Shown: positions 51,446 through 60,827 of the stretch, in pieces
Layout of the letters: every line of letters begins with the position of its first letter
How positions within the stretch are numbered: position 1 is the first letter of the stretch
Source of the DNA: Pomphorhynchus laevis
Lineage: Eukaryota; Acanthocephala; Palaeacanthocephala; Echinorhynchida; Pomphorhynchidae
Length of the DNA: 64,000 bases
Assembly (NCBI GenBank): GCA_012934845.2
Contig: WNNJ02002921.1
Coordinates: 60,412 to 124,411, forward strand
Direction of reading: 5' to 3'
Notes under the pieces: generated by a model
Told to the model about the DNA's origin: nothing
What the model saw: the letters and a program-made list of their open reading frames with translations, nothing else
The model's database searches: none
Position numbers and translations under genes: made by a program

Positions 51446-51626
51446 AGCTGGATACGCAAGTTTAAACAAGCATGTGCAATGAGACGTTATGAATCATATC
51501 ACATCTACTTTTAAAAACATAATTATTGCCTAGTAAACATTTAAATTATTTTTCTTTAAGTTTTTTTCATAACTATTAAAAATAGTTTTTTATTCCTGTA
51601 TTGTAAAGTCAATTTACGTTGTGCAG

Positions 51627-52428
51627 GGTAGGATACTGGATCTTTTAGAAAGTCTACAAAGAAGCTCAGGTTTATCTGATGACGATAGTGGTAATTATTC
51701 ACAGCCATCTTCAAATGAAATCCAAGGCCTTAATCGGGTCACGATAGAGGTTATTGTTGTTATTCTTATATTTCTACAATTTATCTATTACTTAAAAAGA
51801 AATCCGATATATGCAATACTAACAAATTTATAAGTAGCTTGCAGCCATTAACCATGCGAAACATAATATACGCGTGCGCCCGACTTCATGACGCTGATTA
51901 TGAGGTATATGTTAAATAACCATATTTAAAATATTACTATTTAACTTTCTAACCAGGCTGATGATAGCCATCATGTTCCAGAAAAGAAATCAGTAGTAAT
52001 GACACCGACATCAACCGCTATGCAACAGAAAGAAGACAAGACGGCTCGTGCTGATCGGTCGTTGCCCCGGGGTGCTGGTGGTCGCGATAAAAGAAGGTCA
52101 ACAATGTTCGTTGCAGCATCAGCTAACAAGAGAGCAAGCGTTAGAGTACAAAAACTACAAACAGCGGAAGAAACTTTCAGGAAAGAAGATTCAGAAGCCT
52201 TAAAGTCTATGATTTCTGGAACCAGGGATAACACTGACATTAATATGGTGCAATCACAAACAGTATGATCGTTTATGATTTAGATAAATGATTGTTTGTT
52301 ATTTTTTAAAACAGCTTGCAAGCCACAAATCAAATGTGGGAAGACTTGGCATTTGGAAAGAGTCTCAAAATTTTAACGAAGTTTATTTAAACCATATGGT
52401 AAAGGGTATTTCAAAATTTTTAAATTAA
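51627..52428 (+). CDS. Split host gene of unknown function, exons 3-6
   Basis: Exon 3 51627-51749 (acceptor TTGTGCAG, GRILDLLESLQRSSGLSDDD...; donor GAG|GTTATT, or alternatively CGG|GTCACG at 51737). Exon 4 51845-51904 (PLTMRNIIYACARLHDADYE; donor GAG|GTATAT). Exon 5 51957-52262 (ADDSHHVPEKKSVVM...; donor ACA|GTATGA). Exon 6 from 52315 (LASHKSNVGRLGIW...) to a stop at 52426-52428, with AATAAA at 52447-52452. All junctions are phase 0 and the introns are 95, 52 and 52 bp. The product is hydrophilic and charged, with a basic patch in exon 5 (GGRDKRRSTMF, ANKRASVRVQKLQ); no known domain recognised. A further exon after 52398 (ATG|GTAAAG donor) is the alternative end. Confidence 0.65.
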
Positions 52429-52452
52429 TTTTACATTCAAAAGTCAAATAAA

Positions 52453-53440
52453 TTTTATTAATTATTTTAACGACATTAAATGTATTTAAACCTATTTAAG
52501 TTTTGAATAAGTTTTTTCCTAAATCAGTTTTGTTTAAGAGGTATTCATCGTTCAAAATAGCGGTACCCTTCAATACATGAAAACGTTTATAAGAAAAACG
52601 TGCATTAAAAGATAAAAATGTACAACTAAAAAATTAATTGAGAAATTAATAATAAGTGAGAGATATTTGTATCACCTTAGATGCTTTGAAGCGGATTCAG
52701 AAATCTTCATGTTTGTAAGCAGAAAGCCACACTAGATGTATTAGACAATTGAATATCAATGCTAATTAATATCGATGAAATTCAATTAAAGTTATAAAAT
52801 ATAAAAACATGCCTTAAATGCATACATTTAATGCATTTATAATGTTAAAACATACATTAAATATGTATATTTATATCATCTTTTTAATATATAATATTAA
52901 ATTTAATATTAAATATCAAATGTTTATACATCTAAAAATTTTATTAATATTTAATTTTAATATAAAAATTAATAGAAAAAATTTAATATAGAAATATATT
53001 ATATTTCAATTAAATTACACGAAATTTATACATCAGCAACTGATTACTATTAGTTATCATGCAGTGATTTATACGAAATAAATAATCATTTGTATCATTT
53101 TTTGTTTGAAAGAATTAGTTATGATTCAAACTTGACTTCGTTTACGGCTGGATGAATGAATTGTCCTCGACAATTCATTCATTAGTTTGTACAATTTTGT
53201 ATTAAAACCTACAAATATATAGATCAACATATATTATATTTAGTATAAAAATATAATTGTATGCTTGGCAATGTAAGATGATGTATCGGACACGAAAATT
53301 TGAATATGTAGAGTATATTTAATAGATAACAAGTAGCAAATTTAATTGTAATCTAAAATTTTTATTTTGTTCTGTAATTAAAAGAATGTCATGTGTCTTA
53401 ATTCTTTAATGCTGTTTATTCTTATATAACTTATTCTATA
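52453..53440. other. AT-rich DNA without recognisable genes
   Basis: Short direct and inverted ATTAAAT/ATTTAAT words around 52810-52990 only. No coding or RNA gene seen. Confidence 0.5.
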
Positions 53441-53449
53441 AGTAATGAA

Positions 53450-53620
53450 GTGAACCGTTTCATCATCGGGTGCCTCTACGTTTTTCGACAACGAAATCTA
53501 GTGGCTTTGACGTGCGCTTACAGAGAAGTTAATATAGAGTGCATGGTCGAGGTTTGAACCCGAACAAGGAATTCGAAATGCGCACGCCTCCACCATTCGT
53601 CACCCGGGGCCTATCCTAAA
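53450..53620 (-). mobile_element. Possible tRNA-derived SINE
   Basis: On minus, GGGTTCAAACCTCG (about 53562-53549) fits a pol III B box. A TGGTGGAGGCG word some 40 bases upstream could be a weak A box. The segment is GC-rich compared with its AT-rich flanks. There is no recognised tRNA fold and I saw no second copy, so this is a weak call. Confidence 0.3.
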
Positions 53621-53681
53621 AAATAACTTTAACAATATTTATATTTCAAATTAATATTTTACTTGTTTCTTAACCGTTTAC

Positions 53682-53754
53682 GCCTTCGTGGCTCAGTGGT
53701 TAGAGCACTGCTCTAGTAAAGCAGGGGTCGAGAGTTCAAATCTCTCCGAAGGCA
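53682..53754 (+). tRNA. tRNA-Thr (anticodon AGT)
   Basis: Exact 73-nt cloverleaf: acceptor GCCTTCG with CGAAGGC, D arm GCTC/GAGC, anticodon arm CTGCT/AGCAG with loop CTAGTAA (anticodon AGT, 34-36), variable loop GGGTC, T arm GAGAG/CTCTC with loop TTCAAAT, and discriminator A. All stems pair perfectly. The A box TGGCTCAGTGG matches the consensus and the B box (AGTTCAAATCT) is close to it. A T run follows within a few bases (TTTT at 53757-53760) as pol III terminator. No intron, and CCA is not encoded, as expected for a eukaryote. Confidence 0.97.
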
Positions 53755-54087
53755 CGTTTTTTGTTAATGTTTTAGTTTTTTATTTATTCATAAAAATACA
53801 TTTTATTTAATGCGCATTTTGTTAAAAAAGTTTGAAAAATTAATCAAACACAATTTCAGTTCCAGATTTCAGTTCTTGTCCACAAAGATTGTAAAACAAT
53901 CAAACTACAATCTTCGACGACAACCAACGACAACCTTCGACGACAACTAACGACAACCATCGACAACCATCCGCTTGACAATTATCGACAACCATCGACG
54001 ACATCCGCTCGCTACTTACAACTAACGACTTGCAGACTAACGGAGTTTAAATATTCTTGATTATAACTAACTAATTAACATTTTATT

Positions 54088-55481
54088 ATGGCAAAGAGAA
54101 AGCTAACTAAAAATGTCGGCCAGCAACTCAAGTCCGTCAAGGAAGCTTACATCGAAAAGCAAATTGGATGCGACAACAAGAACTGCAATGTTTGGACTCA
54201 CGTTGCCATTCCTTTCACTGACGAGGACAACGTTTTAAATCGGAATTTCCTCTGCGGCTTCTGTTGTGCTGCCCTCGTAGGTAAGCTAATGAAGAATGAC
54301 CACTCAAACGGTGGAGACGTTCTGAACGCTAACAAAACAGATTTGTGCTCAATAAATAAACTTGATGATATATCTCAGTCGACTCAGACCGCTGTTATAC
54401 ATGGAACATCAACAAACGTCAACATATCTTCCAATCTATAGTCGTCATCCGTTTGCTTACTAACTCCTTCGTCATCTATAAAACCCGTTCTTGAAACTTC
54501 TCTCACACACACTCCTCCTTTAACTACGGATAAAATTTCCCTTAATCTTCATCTTCCTAACAATGCAAACAGTAAAGGCCTTCATCTCGTACCTCATTTT
54601 TCCTATTCATCCCCACATCTAAATACATCTCATACTTCTTTCTTCTCTTCACGTACTCCTTACTCTACCTCTACCGTATCACTTCTCAATAATTTACATC
54701 CTTCTGTCAAAATTATCTCCAGTAACATCTCCGTTCAACCTATTCAACAATCCACTTCGTCACACATGATCCAACCGTATCACCTATCAATAATTTACAT
54801 CCTTCCGTCAAAATCATCTCCAGTAACATCTCCGATCAACCGATTCAACACTCCACTCCTGTCACACATGCTCCAAACTATCTTAAATCTTCACTTAGCA
54901 CCCCTGTCATTCCCACGTTTATCTGCTCTTCTGCCTCTACTACTACCAGGTCTGTCCGTCCACCACTACGTAATCGTTTTCCTTCGCGCGATCGATGCAT
55001 TATCATATCTAATTTAAAGGTTTCCGAATCTGCTTCTCCTCAATGTCGCCTCGATGATGATGTATCTGCTTTCAGGTCTATCCTAGCAACCATTCTTCCT
55101 GATAATAATCCATCCCTCTTCAATAATATCGCTCCTGTATCTTTGATCCGTTTCAACAAATCTACTAAATCCAATCATTTCAGTCCTCCACTCCTAAAAA
55201 TCGTTTTCCGACATAGTTCACATGCATCCTCGGTACTTTCCCAACGTTTGAAACTTCTTACCACTTCGTCGACTTGTCGTATCTTTCCTGACCTCTCCCC
55301 TTCTGATATTGCCCAGCTCAATTTAGCTCGCATTGAGAAACATCGACGTGAAACAAACGGCGAGTCATCCTTATCTATACGTCAAATCAATGGAAATTTT
55401 CACGTTGTACACACAAGGCCAAAAATTCGATGGCGTCACATCTCTCCCCTTGTCTTCTTCGCTAGTCGATCTCGCTCCTAA
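54088..55481 (+). pseudogene. LINE ORF1 with PHD-like zinc finger, broken
   Basis: MAKRKLTKNVGQQLKSVKEA starts the frame. A Cys cluster CDNKNCNVWTHVAI...FLCGFCCAAL (residues about 29-64) has the spacing of the PHD-like finger seen in CR1-group ORF1 proteins. A stop closes the first frame at 54441. The C-terminal part continues in another frame (about 55000-55481): SPQCRLDDDVSAFRSIL, PPLLKIVFRHSSHASSVL, then NGESSLSIRQINGNFHVVHT. The same C-terminal block is encoded in the minus-strand copy at 63600-64000. The protein would bind LINE RNA; the middle is low-complexity S/T/P-rich. The C terminus overlaps ORF2 by about 90 bases. Confidence 0.65.
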
Positions 55482-58263
55482 GCATACTTTTCGTCTTAGC
55501 CTATTCAACCCTCGCTCCATTCTTCATAAAGCTGATATGCTCCTTGATATCTTCGATCAACTATCTATCGATATTATCTGCATTACCGAATCCTGGCATT
55601 GTGAATCCGACGATCTTGCTATTCGTCGTCTATGTCGCTCTGGTTGTTCTTTAGTTGAATCAGCTCGTCCAATTGCCTCTCATACATCTACTGCTTTTAA
55701 CCATGGCAGTATTGTTGCCATTGCTCGTCACCCAATGTCTTTACGTAAAATTAACGTTAACATCCGTTACACCTCGTTCGAATTACTCATATGCAGATTA
55801 TCAACTCCTTTCCCTCTGGAACTTGTGATTGTATACCGTCCAGGTTCAGTTGCCCCCTCACGTATCTTCTTTAACGACCTTGCAGATCTTATGTCTCACT
55901 GTTCATTGTCTTATACTCCTTCTTTTGTTCTCGGTGACTTTAACATTCGTCTTGATCGCCCGTCTGACTCCGACTCTATCACTTTAACTAATCTTTTTTC
56001 TGATTTTAACTATAAATTACTTTCAACAAGCCCAACTCATATTCTCGGCGGTGCTCTCGACATCATTGCTGTTCCTAACTGCTTCAATGACTATACCTCC
56101 TTGTCAATTACTGATCCTGGTTTGTCCGATCATTTCCTTGTCACTCTTACTCGTCCCCATCCTCCTTCTCCGCCTCCACCAATATCCACACCAAGTCGAC
56201 CATGGAAACTTCTCGATATCCCTATTCTCTGCACAGCCTTACTCAATTCTTCACTCTTTTCACTTCCTCTTAACTATCTTTCTCCCGATGATCTCTGCAT
56301 TCTGTTTGATTCTGAACTTATGTCTATCATCAATAAACTTCTGCCTAGTCGACTCCGACGCTCTCAGCGCTTGCGCCATGCTCCCTGGTTCGATTCTGAC
56401 TGTAGTCGTTCTAAGCGTAGACTCCGTCAATCTTTTCGTATGTATAAACGCTTTCTTAAACGTTCACCCAACTCACTCACTCCAAATCTTCGTGCTTCCT
56501 ACTTTTATCAACGCCGTTCACATCTCATTCTTATACGTACTAAACGTACTCTCTTTTGGCGAAATCAACTCGAGTCATCTTCCAACACTAAATCTCATTG
56601 GAAAATCTTAAACTCAATTCTTTCACGATCATCTACTTCTTGTAATATAAATGCTGATGAATTTTCTTCTTATCTACAAACTAAGCTATCTAATTTACTT
56701 TCCCTACTACCCGTAGCCCCCTTGTACGCACTCTTCTATTTAAATACTTCCCTCCCAGAACTATTCCACCTTCCCGTTTCGTCTGATGAAGTTTCTTCGG
56801 TTCTGCTGTCATTACCTAATAAAACCTCTCATTCTGAACCAATTCCAACTCACTTGCTTAAAAATATCTGCTCCTCTATCTCACCCTTCCTAACCACATT
56901 GTTCAACTCGTCCATCCGTAGCCGTACATTTCCTTCCATCTGGAAATGCGCCACTGTTCGTCCTATCATCAAAAAGCAATCTCACGACTCCTCACTACCA
57001 TCTTCGTACCGTCCAATCTCACTTCTCCCAACCCTCTCTAAACTCCTTGAGCGTCTCGTTCTCAAGCAAGTTAATACATATCTCTTTTCCTCTAACTTGT
57101 TTCCTCCCTTCCAAGCCGCTTTTCGCTCTAACCACTCTACTGAAATTGTCTCTCTTAAATTTTATAATGACCTACTCATCTCGCGCGATCATAAATTATG
57201 TAGTGTCATAGTTTCTCTTGATCTATCGTCTGCTTTTGACATCGTCGATCACTCGATTCTTCTACATCGCCTTCATCATGATTATGGCTTCTCTTTACCC
57301 ACTGTATCATGGTTTTCTTCATATCTGTCAAACCGTACATTTTGCGTCTATTCTAACTCTTCTCTCTCCCATCCTTCATCCATCCCGACCGGTGTTCCAG
57401 AAGGCCTTGTATTAGGCCCTATGCTTTTCTCTCTTCTTCTCGGTCACTTGTCTTCGATTTCTCATAAATTTAACTTCCATGTTATGCAATATGCTGATGA
57501 CATTCTCATATATGCTCACGCACCTGCTTATCGTATTCATGATCTTAGTGTTTCCGCTTCGGACTGTCTTGTCTCAATTTCCAATCATCTTTCTTCCCTT
57601 CGCCTTTCTCTGAATCCTGATAAATCTAAAATTATGTGGATCCTACCTCGAAGCTTCGGCGTAGAACCTCCTTCCGTATCACTAAATTCTACAATTCTTC
57701 CTATCGTTGATAATCTCGTTTTCCTAGGCTTCCATTTTGACAACCGACTTTCATATAAACCTTTCGTTAGTGTTAAAGTACGCTAATCTACCTTGATACT
57801 CCGCAATATCCATCAAGTTCGTAGATTGATCGATTTCCCTTGTATGACTCTCATATCTTCTCTTCTTTTCTCAAGACTTGATTACTGTCTTAGTCTATTT
57901 TCCAACTTACCTAAATCCACTCTTATTCCTTTACAACGCATCATCAACGCTGCCGTCCGAGTTCTCCTCCGTCTTCGTCGTTTTGATCATACATCCTACC
58001 ATATTGCTTCTCTCGATTTGCCTACCATTTATTGTCGTGTTCAAATTCGTCTTCTTATCATTGCTTTTCGCCTTATAACTTCTCATACCCCTTCATTTCT
58101 CAACCTTCCTTTTCTCGACAATTCTCGTACTGTGTATTGTGCTCTGCGTTCCCGTAATTCCCTTATTTTATATGCCCCAATCTACTCTACCTCTTTTGGC
58201 TTCCGCTCCTTCGTTGTGGCTGCTCCTCTCTTGTGGAATCAACTGCCTATTCATATCCACTAA
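55390..58263 (+). pseudogene. LINE ORF2: APE-type endonuclease and reverse transcriptase, one stop
   Basis: Endonuclease motifs: FNPRSILHKADMLL, CITESWH (catalytic Glu), VIVYRPGS, VLGDFNIRLDRPS, GLSDHFLV. RT: NKTSHSEPIPTHLLKN fingers, SSYRPISLLPTLSKLLERLV, AAFRSNHSTEIV, motif A VSLDLSSAFDIVDH, motif B TGVPEGLVLGP (normally GVPQGS; Gln to Glu and Ser to Leu), motif C QYADDILIYAH, and thumb VFLGFHFDNRL. An in-frame TAA at 57784-57786 interrupts the frame, which then continues in the same frame to 58263 with LWNQLPIHIH. The copy is otherwise open over 950 codons. The motif B change would probably damage activity. I placed the start at the ATG 55390; the frame is open further upstream. Confidence 0.85.
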
Positions 58264-58359
58264 ACAACATCTATGCCGTATTTCAAACGCCAAATCCAAT
58301 TTTGTTTCAACAATTAACTAATTATCTGTGACTTTTGATGTTCTTTTTTTGTTTGTTAG

Positions 58360-58406
58360 TGGTCATGTAAGCGTGCATTTTGCACGCATTTGCCACGTTA
58401 AATAAA
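58360..58406 (+). promoter_or_regulatory. LINE 3'-end hairpin and poly(A) signal
   Basis: GTGG...GCGTGC-ATTTT-GCACGC...CCAC followed by AATAAA. The minus-strand sister copy keeps the outer GTGG/CCAC and most of the inner stem (60639-60674). Conserved 3' stem-loops of this kind are recognised by the reverse transcriptase in several LINE clades, so a template-recognition role is a reasonable inference. Confidence 0.6.
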
Positions 58407-58529
58407 TTATTGTATTATTATTTATAAGACATAATATGGTACGAGAATTTGTAGCGAAAAAACTGTCGGGGGTAACATCATCAGTAACAATTATATTATT
58501 GTTTTAACAGCTTAAACACACATTCCTCT

Positions 58530-60634
58530 GTAGAAATACAGCTGCTAACTAACAACTACTTACAACCTTACAAAGTTTGAAATCTAAAGTGAATACATTC
58601 TATACAATCAATCAGATTACAATTTAAACTGATTACAATTTACACGATCAATCAGATTACAATTTAAATATAATTACAAACGTAAACACACAAGGAAATA
58701 TAATGACTTATCATCCTCATTGCTGTGCATGTAATGGACAAAACGCTTGCTGCAAAAATTGCTCATGTGTGAAATCTGGTCGTGCATGTGTGGACTGTTT
58801 ACGTAATGATAGGTGTGCCAACCGAAATAGCCTTCTACCTTCAACGACGCCGGCATGTGTGGACTGTTTACCGAATGATAGGTGTGCCAACCGAAATAGC
58901 CTTCTACCTTCAACGACGCCTGATTATATAGACACATCTTTATTTGTCACTCTGTACATGAAATGTACTGCTTCAAAATGCTCCCTTCGAACCCTTGTCA
59001 AAGCTCCATTTAGTGTTGATATAGAGTTCTTTTTGAAAGATTTTCTCTGCGGTCAGTGTTCGGCAGAACGTCTTCACTTGACTAAACAGTCCGTCTATGA
59101 GGCCAAGCTTGCTATTTCTGAGGTAAAGAGAGAAATCTGTAATATTCAGGAACAGCTAAAAAATTGCTTGGTTCGTGGATCTTTGGAAAATTCCAAACAA
59201 TATGGTAATACGATTAGTATTAATGATGATGTCAGCAATCCGCGTATTTCATCATTTGCAGTTGTTGTTAGAAGAGAGGTCGCCGGGTCAATATTTGCTA
59301 CTTCTCATCTTCAAAAAGAACTTCCTCCGTTAAAACTTCTACAGCAATGTGATAGGGAGTCCCGTCGATCTCAAAACGTCATTATAAGTGGTCTACAGAA
59401 TTCAGACAGCGATAGAGAACTTGTTGATGAGCTATTTAAGGAATTGGGAGTTAAAGTGCCTTTGGATTTAAATGTGAAACTTAAGAGATTTATATCTAGG
59501 AAAACTGATATTCCAGCATGGTTACTAGTGACCACAAATGAATCGTATTCTCAATTTATCTTAAGAAATGCTTACAAATTGAAGAATTCTGCTCGGTTTA
59601 TGAAAGTGTTTATAAACCCGGATCTTTCCCCCATAGAGAGAAGCTCAAAAAGAATTACGTAGACAGTTAACCTTAAAACGCAATTCTGATCCCTCAGCAG
59701 TATTCTATATTTGTAACAATAGAATAATAAAGCTTTCAAAACAGCAATACAACGAGAAAGTTTCAGATGCTTTATCGGTTGCTGCCCCTATATGACTATC
59801 TGAGAATAAAGTCTCCATGTTCAATAAGAGTCATTACACAATCTTAAAATTGCTAATTTTTAATGTCGAAGGCTTGCAAAGTCTCTTTAATGAGGGAATA
59901 AAATCTTGGTTTTCCTGTTTTGATTTTCTGATTTTGAATGAAACTTTTTGTTCATCCCCTGTATCCCTCCTACCGGATTTTTACAGTTTTGATATTCCAG
60001 CTTTATTGGTACAGAGAGGTCGTCCAATTGGAGGTCTGACCGTTGCTTTAAGTCACAGTTTTGTTGCGTGGTCTACCAGTTATTCAGATAACTCTATATG
60101 CATAACTACCCCTCAGTTTACTATAGTGGGATGCTACTTTCGTCCTTCCTTCTCCGCTACTGATATAATTGACGAAGTGTCTAAGCTTCTCGAAGATATC
60201 CCAATTGATTCTCCTCTCATTGTTGCAGGGGATTTTAACGCTTGCTTCTCAGTACCTTTACATAATAAGTTAGAACGAGTTGCTAATTTCTTTCTATCCA
60301 GAAATATGTTTCTATTCGTTCCCGAAGAAGGCTGATCATACGAGGCTTACAACGGCAGAAGTTGTTTAGATATAGGTTTTTCGAATGTGAGCATTCACGA
60401 TGTCCATCTCGAGCTTTCTTCAGAATGGTCACTGAGGCGAAAACACAAGCCAGTCTCTTGCATAATTAAATGTATTGATGCACCCATTCAGCAGACTAAA
60501 CCCACAGCTATCTTAAGCAGACAGATTAAGCCATTTTTAATCGATTATAATCTAGTTTCAAGAGCTTTATTGCTCCTTCACGAAGGAAACCTTCCTGATA
60601 GTTTATCTTGTGTTAAAAAAAACGATTTATTTTA
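58530..60634 (+). mobile_element. Second LINE type (P), split by a later insertion
   Basis: 5' region, ORF1 (58703-59662) and the first part of ORF2 (59817-60634) on +. ORF2 stops abruptly where the 3' end of a family O copy begins on the opposite strand. The remainder of P therefore probably lies beyond 64000. This is an insertion of one LINE into another, with P the older of the two. Confidence 0.75.
58703..59662 (+). CDS. LINE ORF1 with Cys-rich N terminus, PHD-like finger and ORF1p-like core
   Basis: The frame of 319 residues is intact. Residues about 6-30 form a Cys cluster CCKNCSCVKSGRACVDCL. Residues 31-75 contain an in-frame tandem copy of 23 residues (ACVDCLRNDRCANRNSLLPS / ACVDCLPNDRCANRNSLLPS), from a 69-bp DNA duplication. 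A PHD-like finger follows (CTASKCSL...FLCGQCSAE, about 92-130), then a helical region. The C-terminal part (NVIISGLQNSDSDRELVDEL, VKLKRFISRKTDIPAWLLVT) has the shape of the RRM-plus-CTD core of LINE ORF1 proteins. Upstream ATG context and the following ORF2 support LINE identity. Likely role: RNA binding and chaperoning. No stop, so P was active recently. Confidence 0.8.
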   Translation: MTYHPHCCACNGQNACCKNCSCVKSGRACVDCLRNDRCANRNSLLPSTTPACVDCLPNDRCANRNSLLPSTTPDYIDTSLFVTLYMKCTASKCSLRTLVKAPFSVDIEFFLKDFLCGQCSAERLHLTKQSVYEAKLAISEVKREICNIQEQLKNCLVRGSLENSKQYGNTISINDDVSNPRISSFAVVVRREVAGSIFATSHLQKELPPLKLLQQCDRESRRSQNVIISGLQNSDSDRELVDELFKELGVKVPLDLNVKLKRFISRKTDIPAWLLVTTNESYSQFILRNAYKLKNSARFMKVFINPDLSPIERSSKRIT

Positions 60635-60635
60635 A
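59817..60635 (+). pseudogene. LINE ORF2 N-terminal endonuclease, truncated by insertion
   Basis: Starts MFNKSHYTILKLLIFNVEGL. Motifs: NVEGL (metal Asn), DFLILNETFC (catalytic Glu), IGGLTVALSH, IVGCYFRPSF, LIVAGDFNACFSVP. One in-frame TGA lies at 60333-60335; the same frame then continues to 60635 with SCLDIGFSNVSIHDVHLELS, where the 'SDH'-type motif is not readable. The RT is not in the window. Together with ORF1 this identifies a CR1/Jockey-type LINE distinct from O, whose ORF1 lacks the Cys-rich region. Confidence 0.75.
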
Positions 60636-60827
60636 CGTGGCAAATGTGTGCCAGCGCACGCTTACATGACCACAACAAAACAAGACTGTGAATCAGGTGT
60701 CAAGAAGGTGTGAACGGAGGAGGTGTTTGAATATGATAAAGGAGGGTGCGCGGCGGACGTCGAGAGGGAGTTGATTCTAGGCGAGTGAGGCGGCGACGAG
60801 GAAGGATTGGAGACCGTAGTTGTTGGA

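Larger units (their letters stand above)
53850..58415 (+). mobile_element. Near full-length CR1/L2-like LINE (O)
   Basis: Includes a 5' region with repeated GACAACCAACGACAAC / CATCGACAACC words (53913-53990), ORF1 (from 54088), overlapping ORF2 (55390-58263), and a 3' UTR ending with a hairpin (GCGTGC/GCACGC, 58371-58387, inside GTGG/CCAC), AATAAA (58401-58406) and a short ATT-rich tail. About 4.5 kb. The same 3' structure ends the minus-strand copy at 60620. It is much richer in C and T on the coding strand than the flanks. It inserted about 100 bp downstream of the tRNA gene. Confidence 0.85.

Noticed and set aside
54766-55017. 83-codon frame inside ORF1 of LINE O as a separate gene
   Set aside because: It falls in the S/T/P-rich linker of ORF1 in another frame and is best explained as part of the broken ORF1 region.
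56051-56611. 186-codon frame within LINE O ORF2
   Set aside because: It overlaps the endonuclease-to-RT part in another frame and is rich in Leu/Ser/Pro as expected for a shadow of C/T-rich coding DNA.
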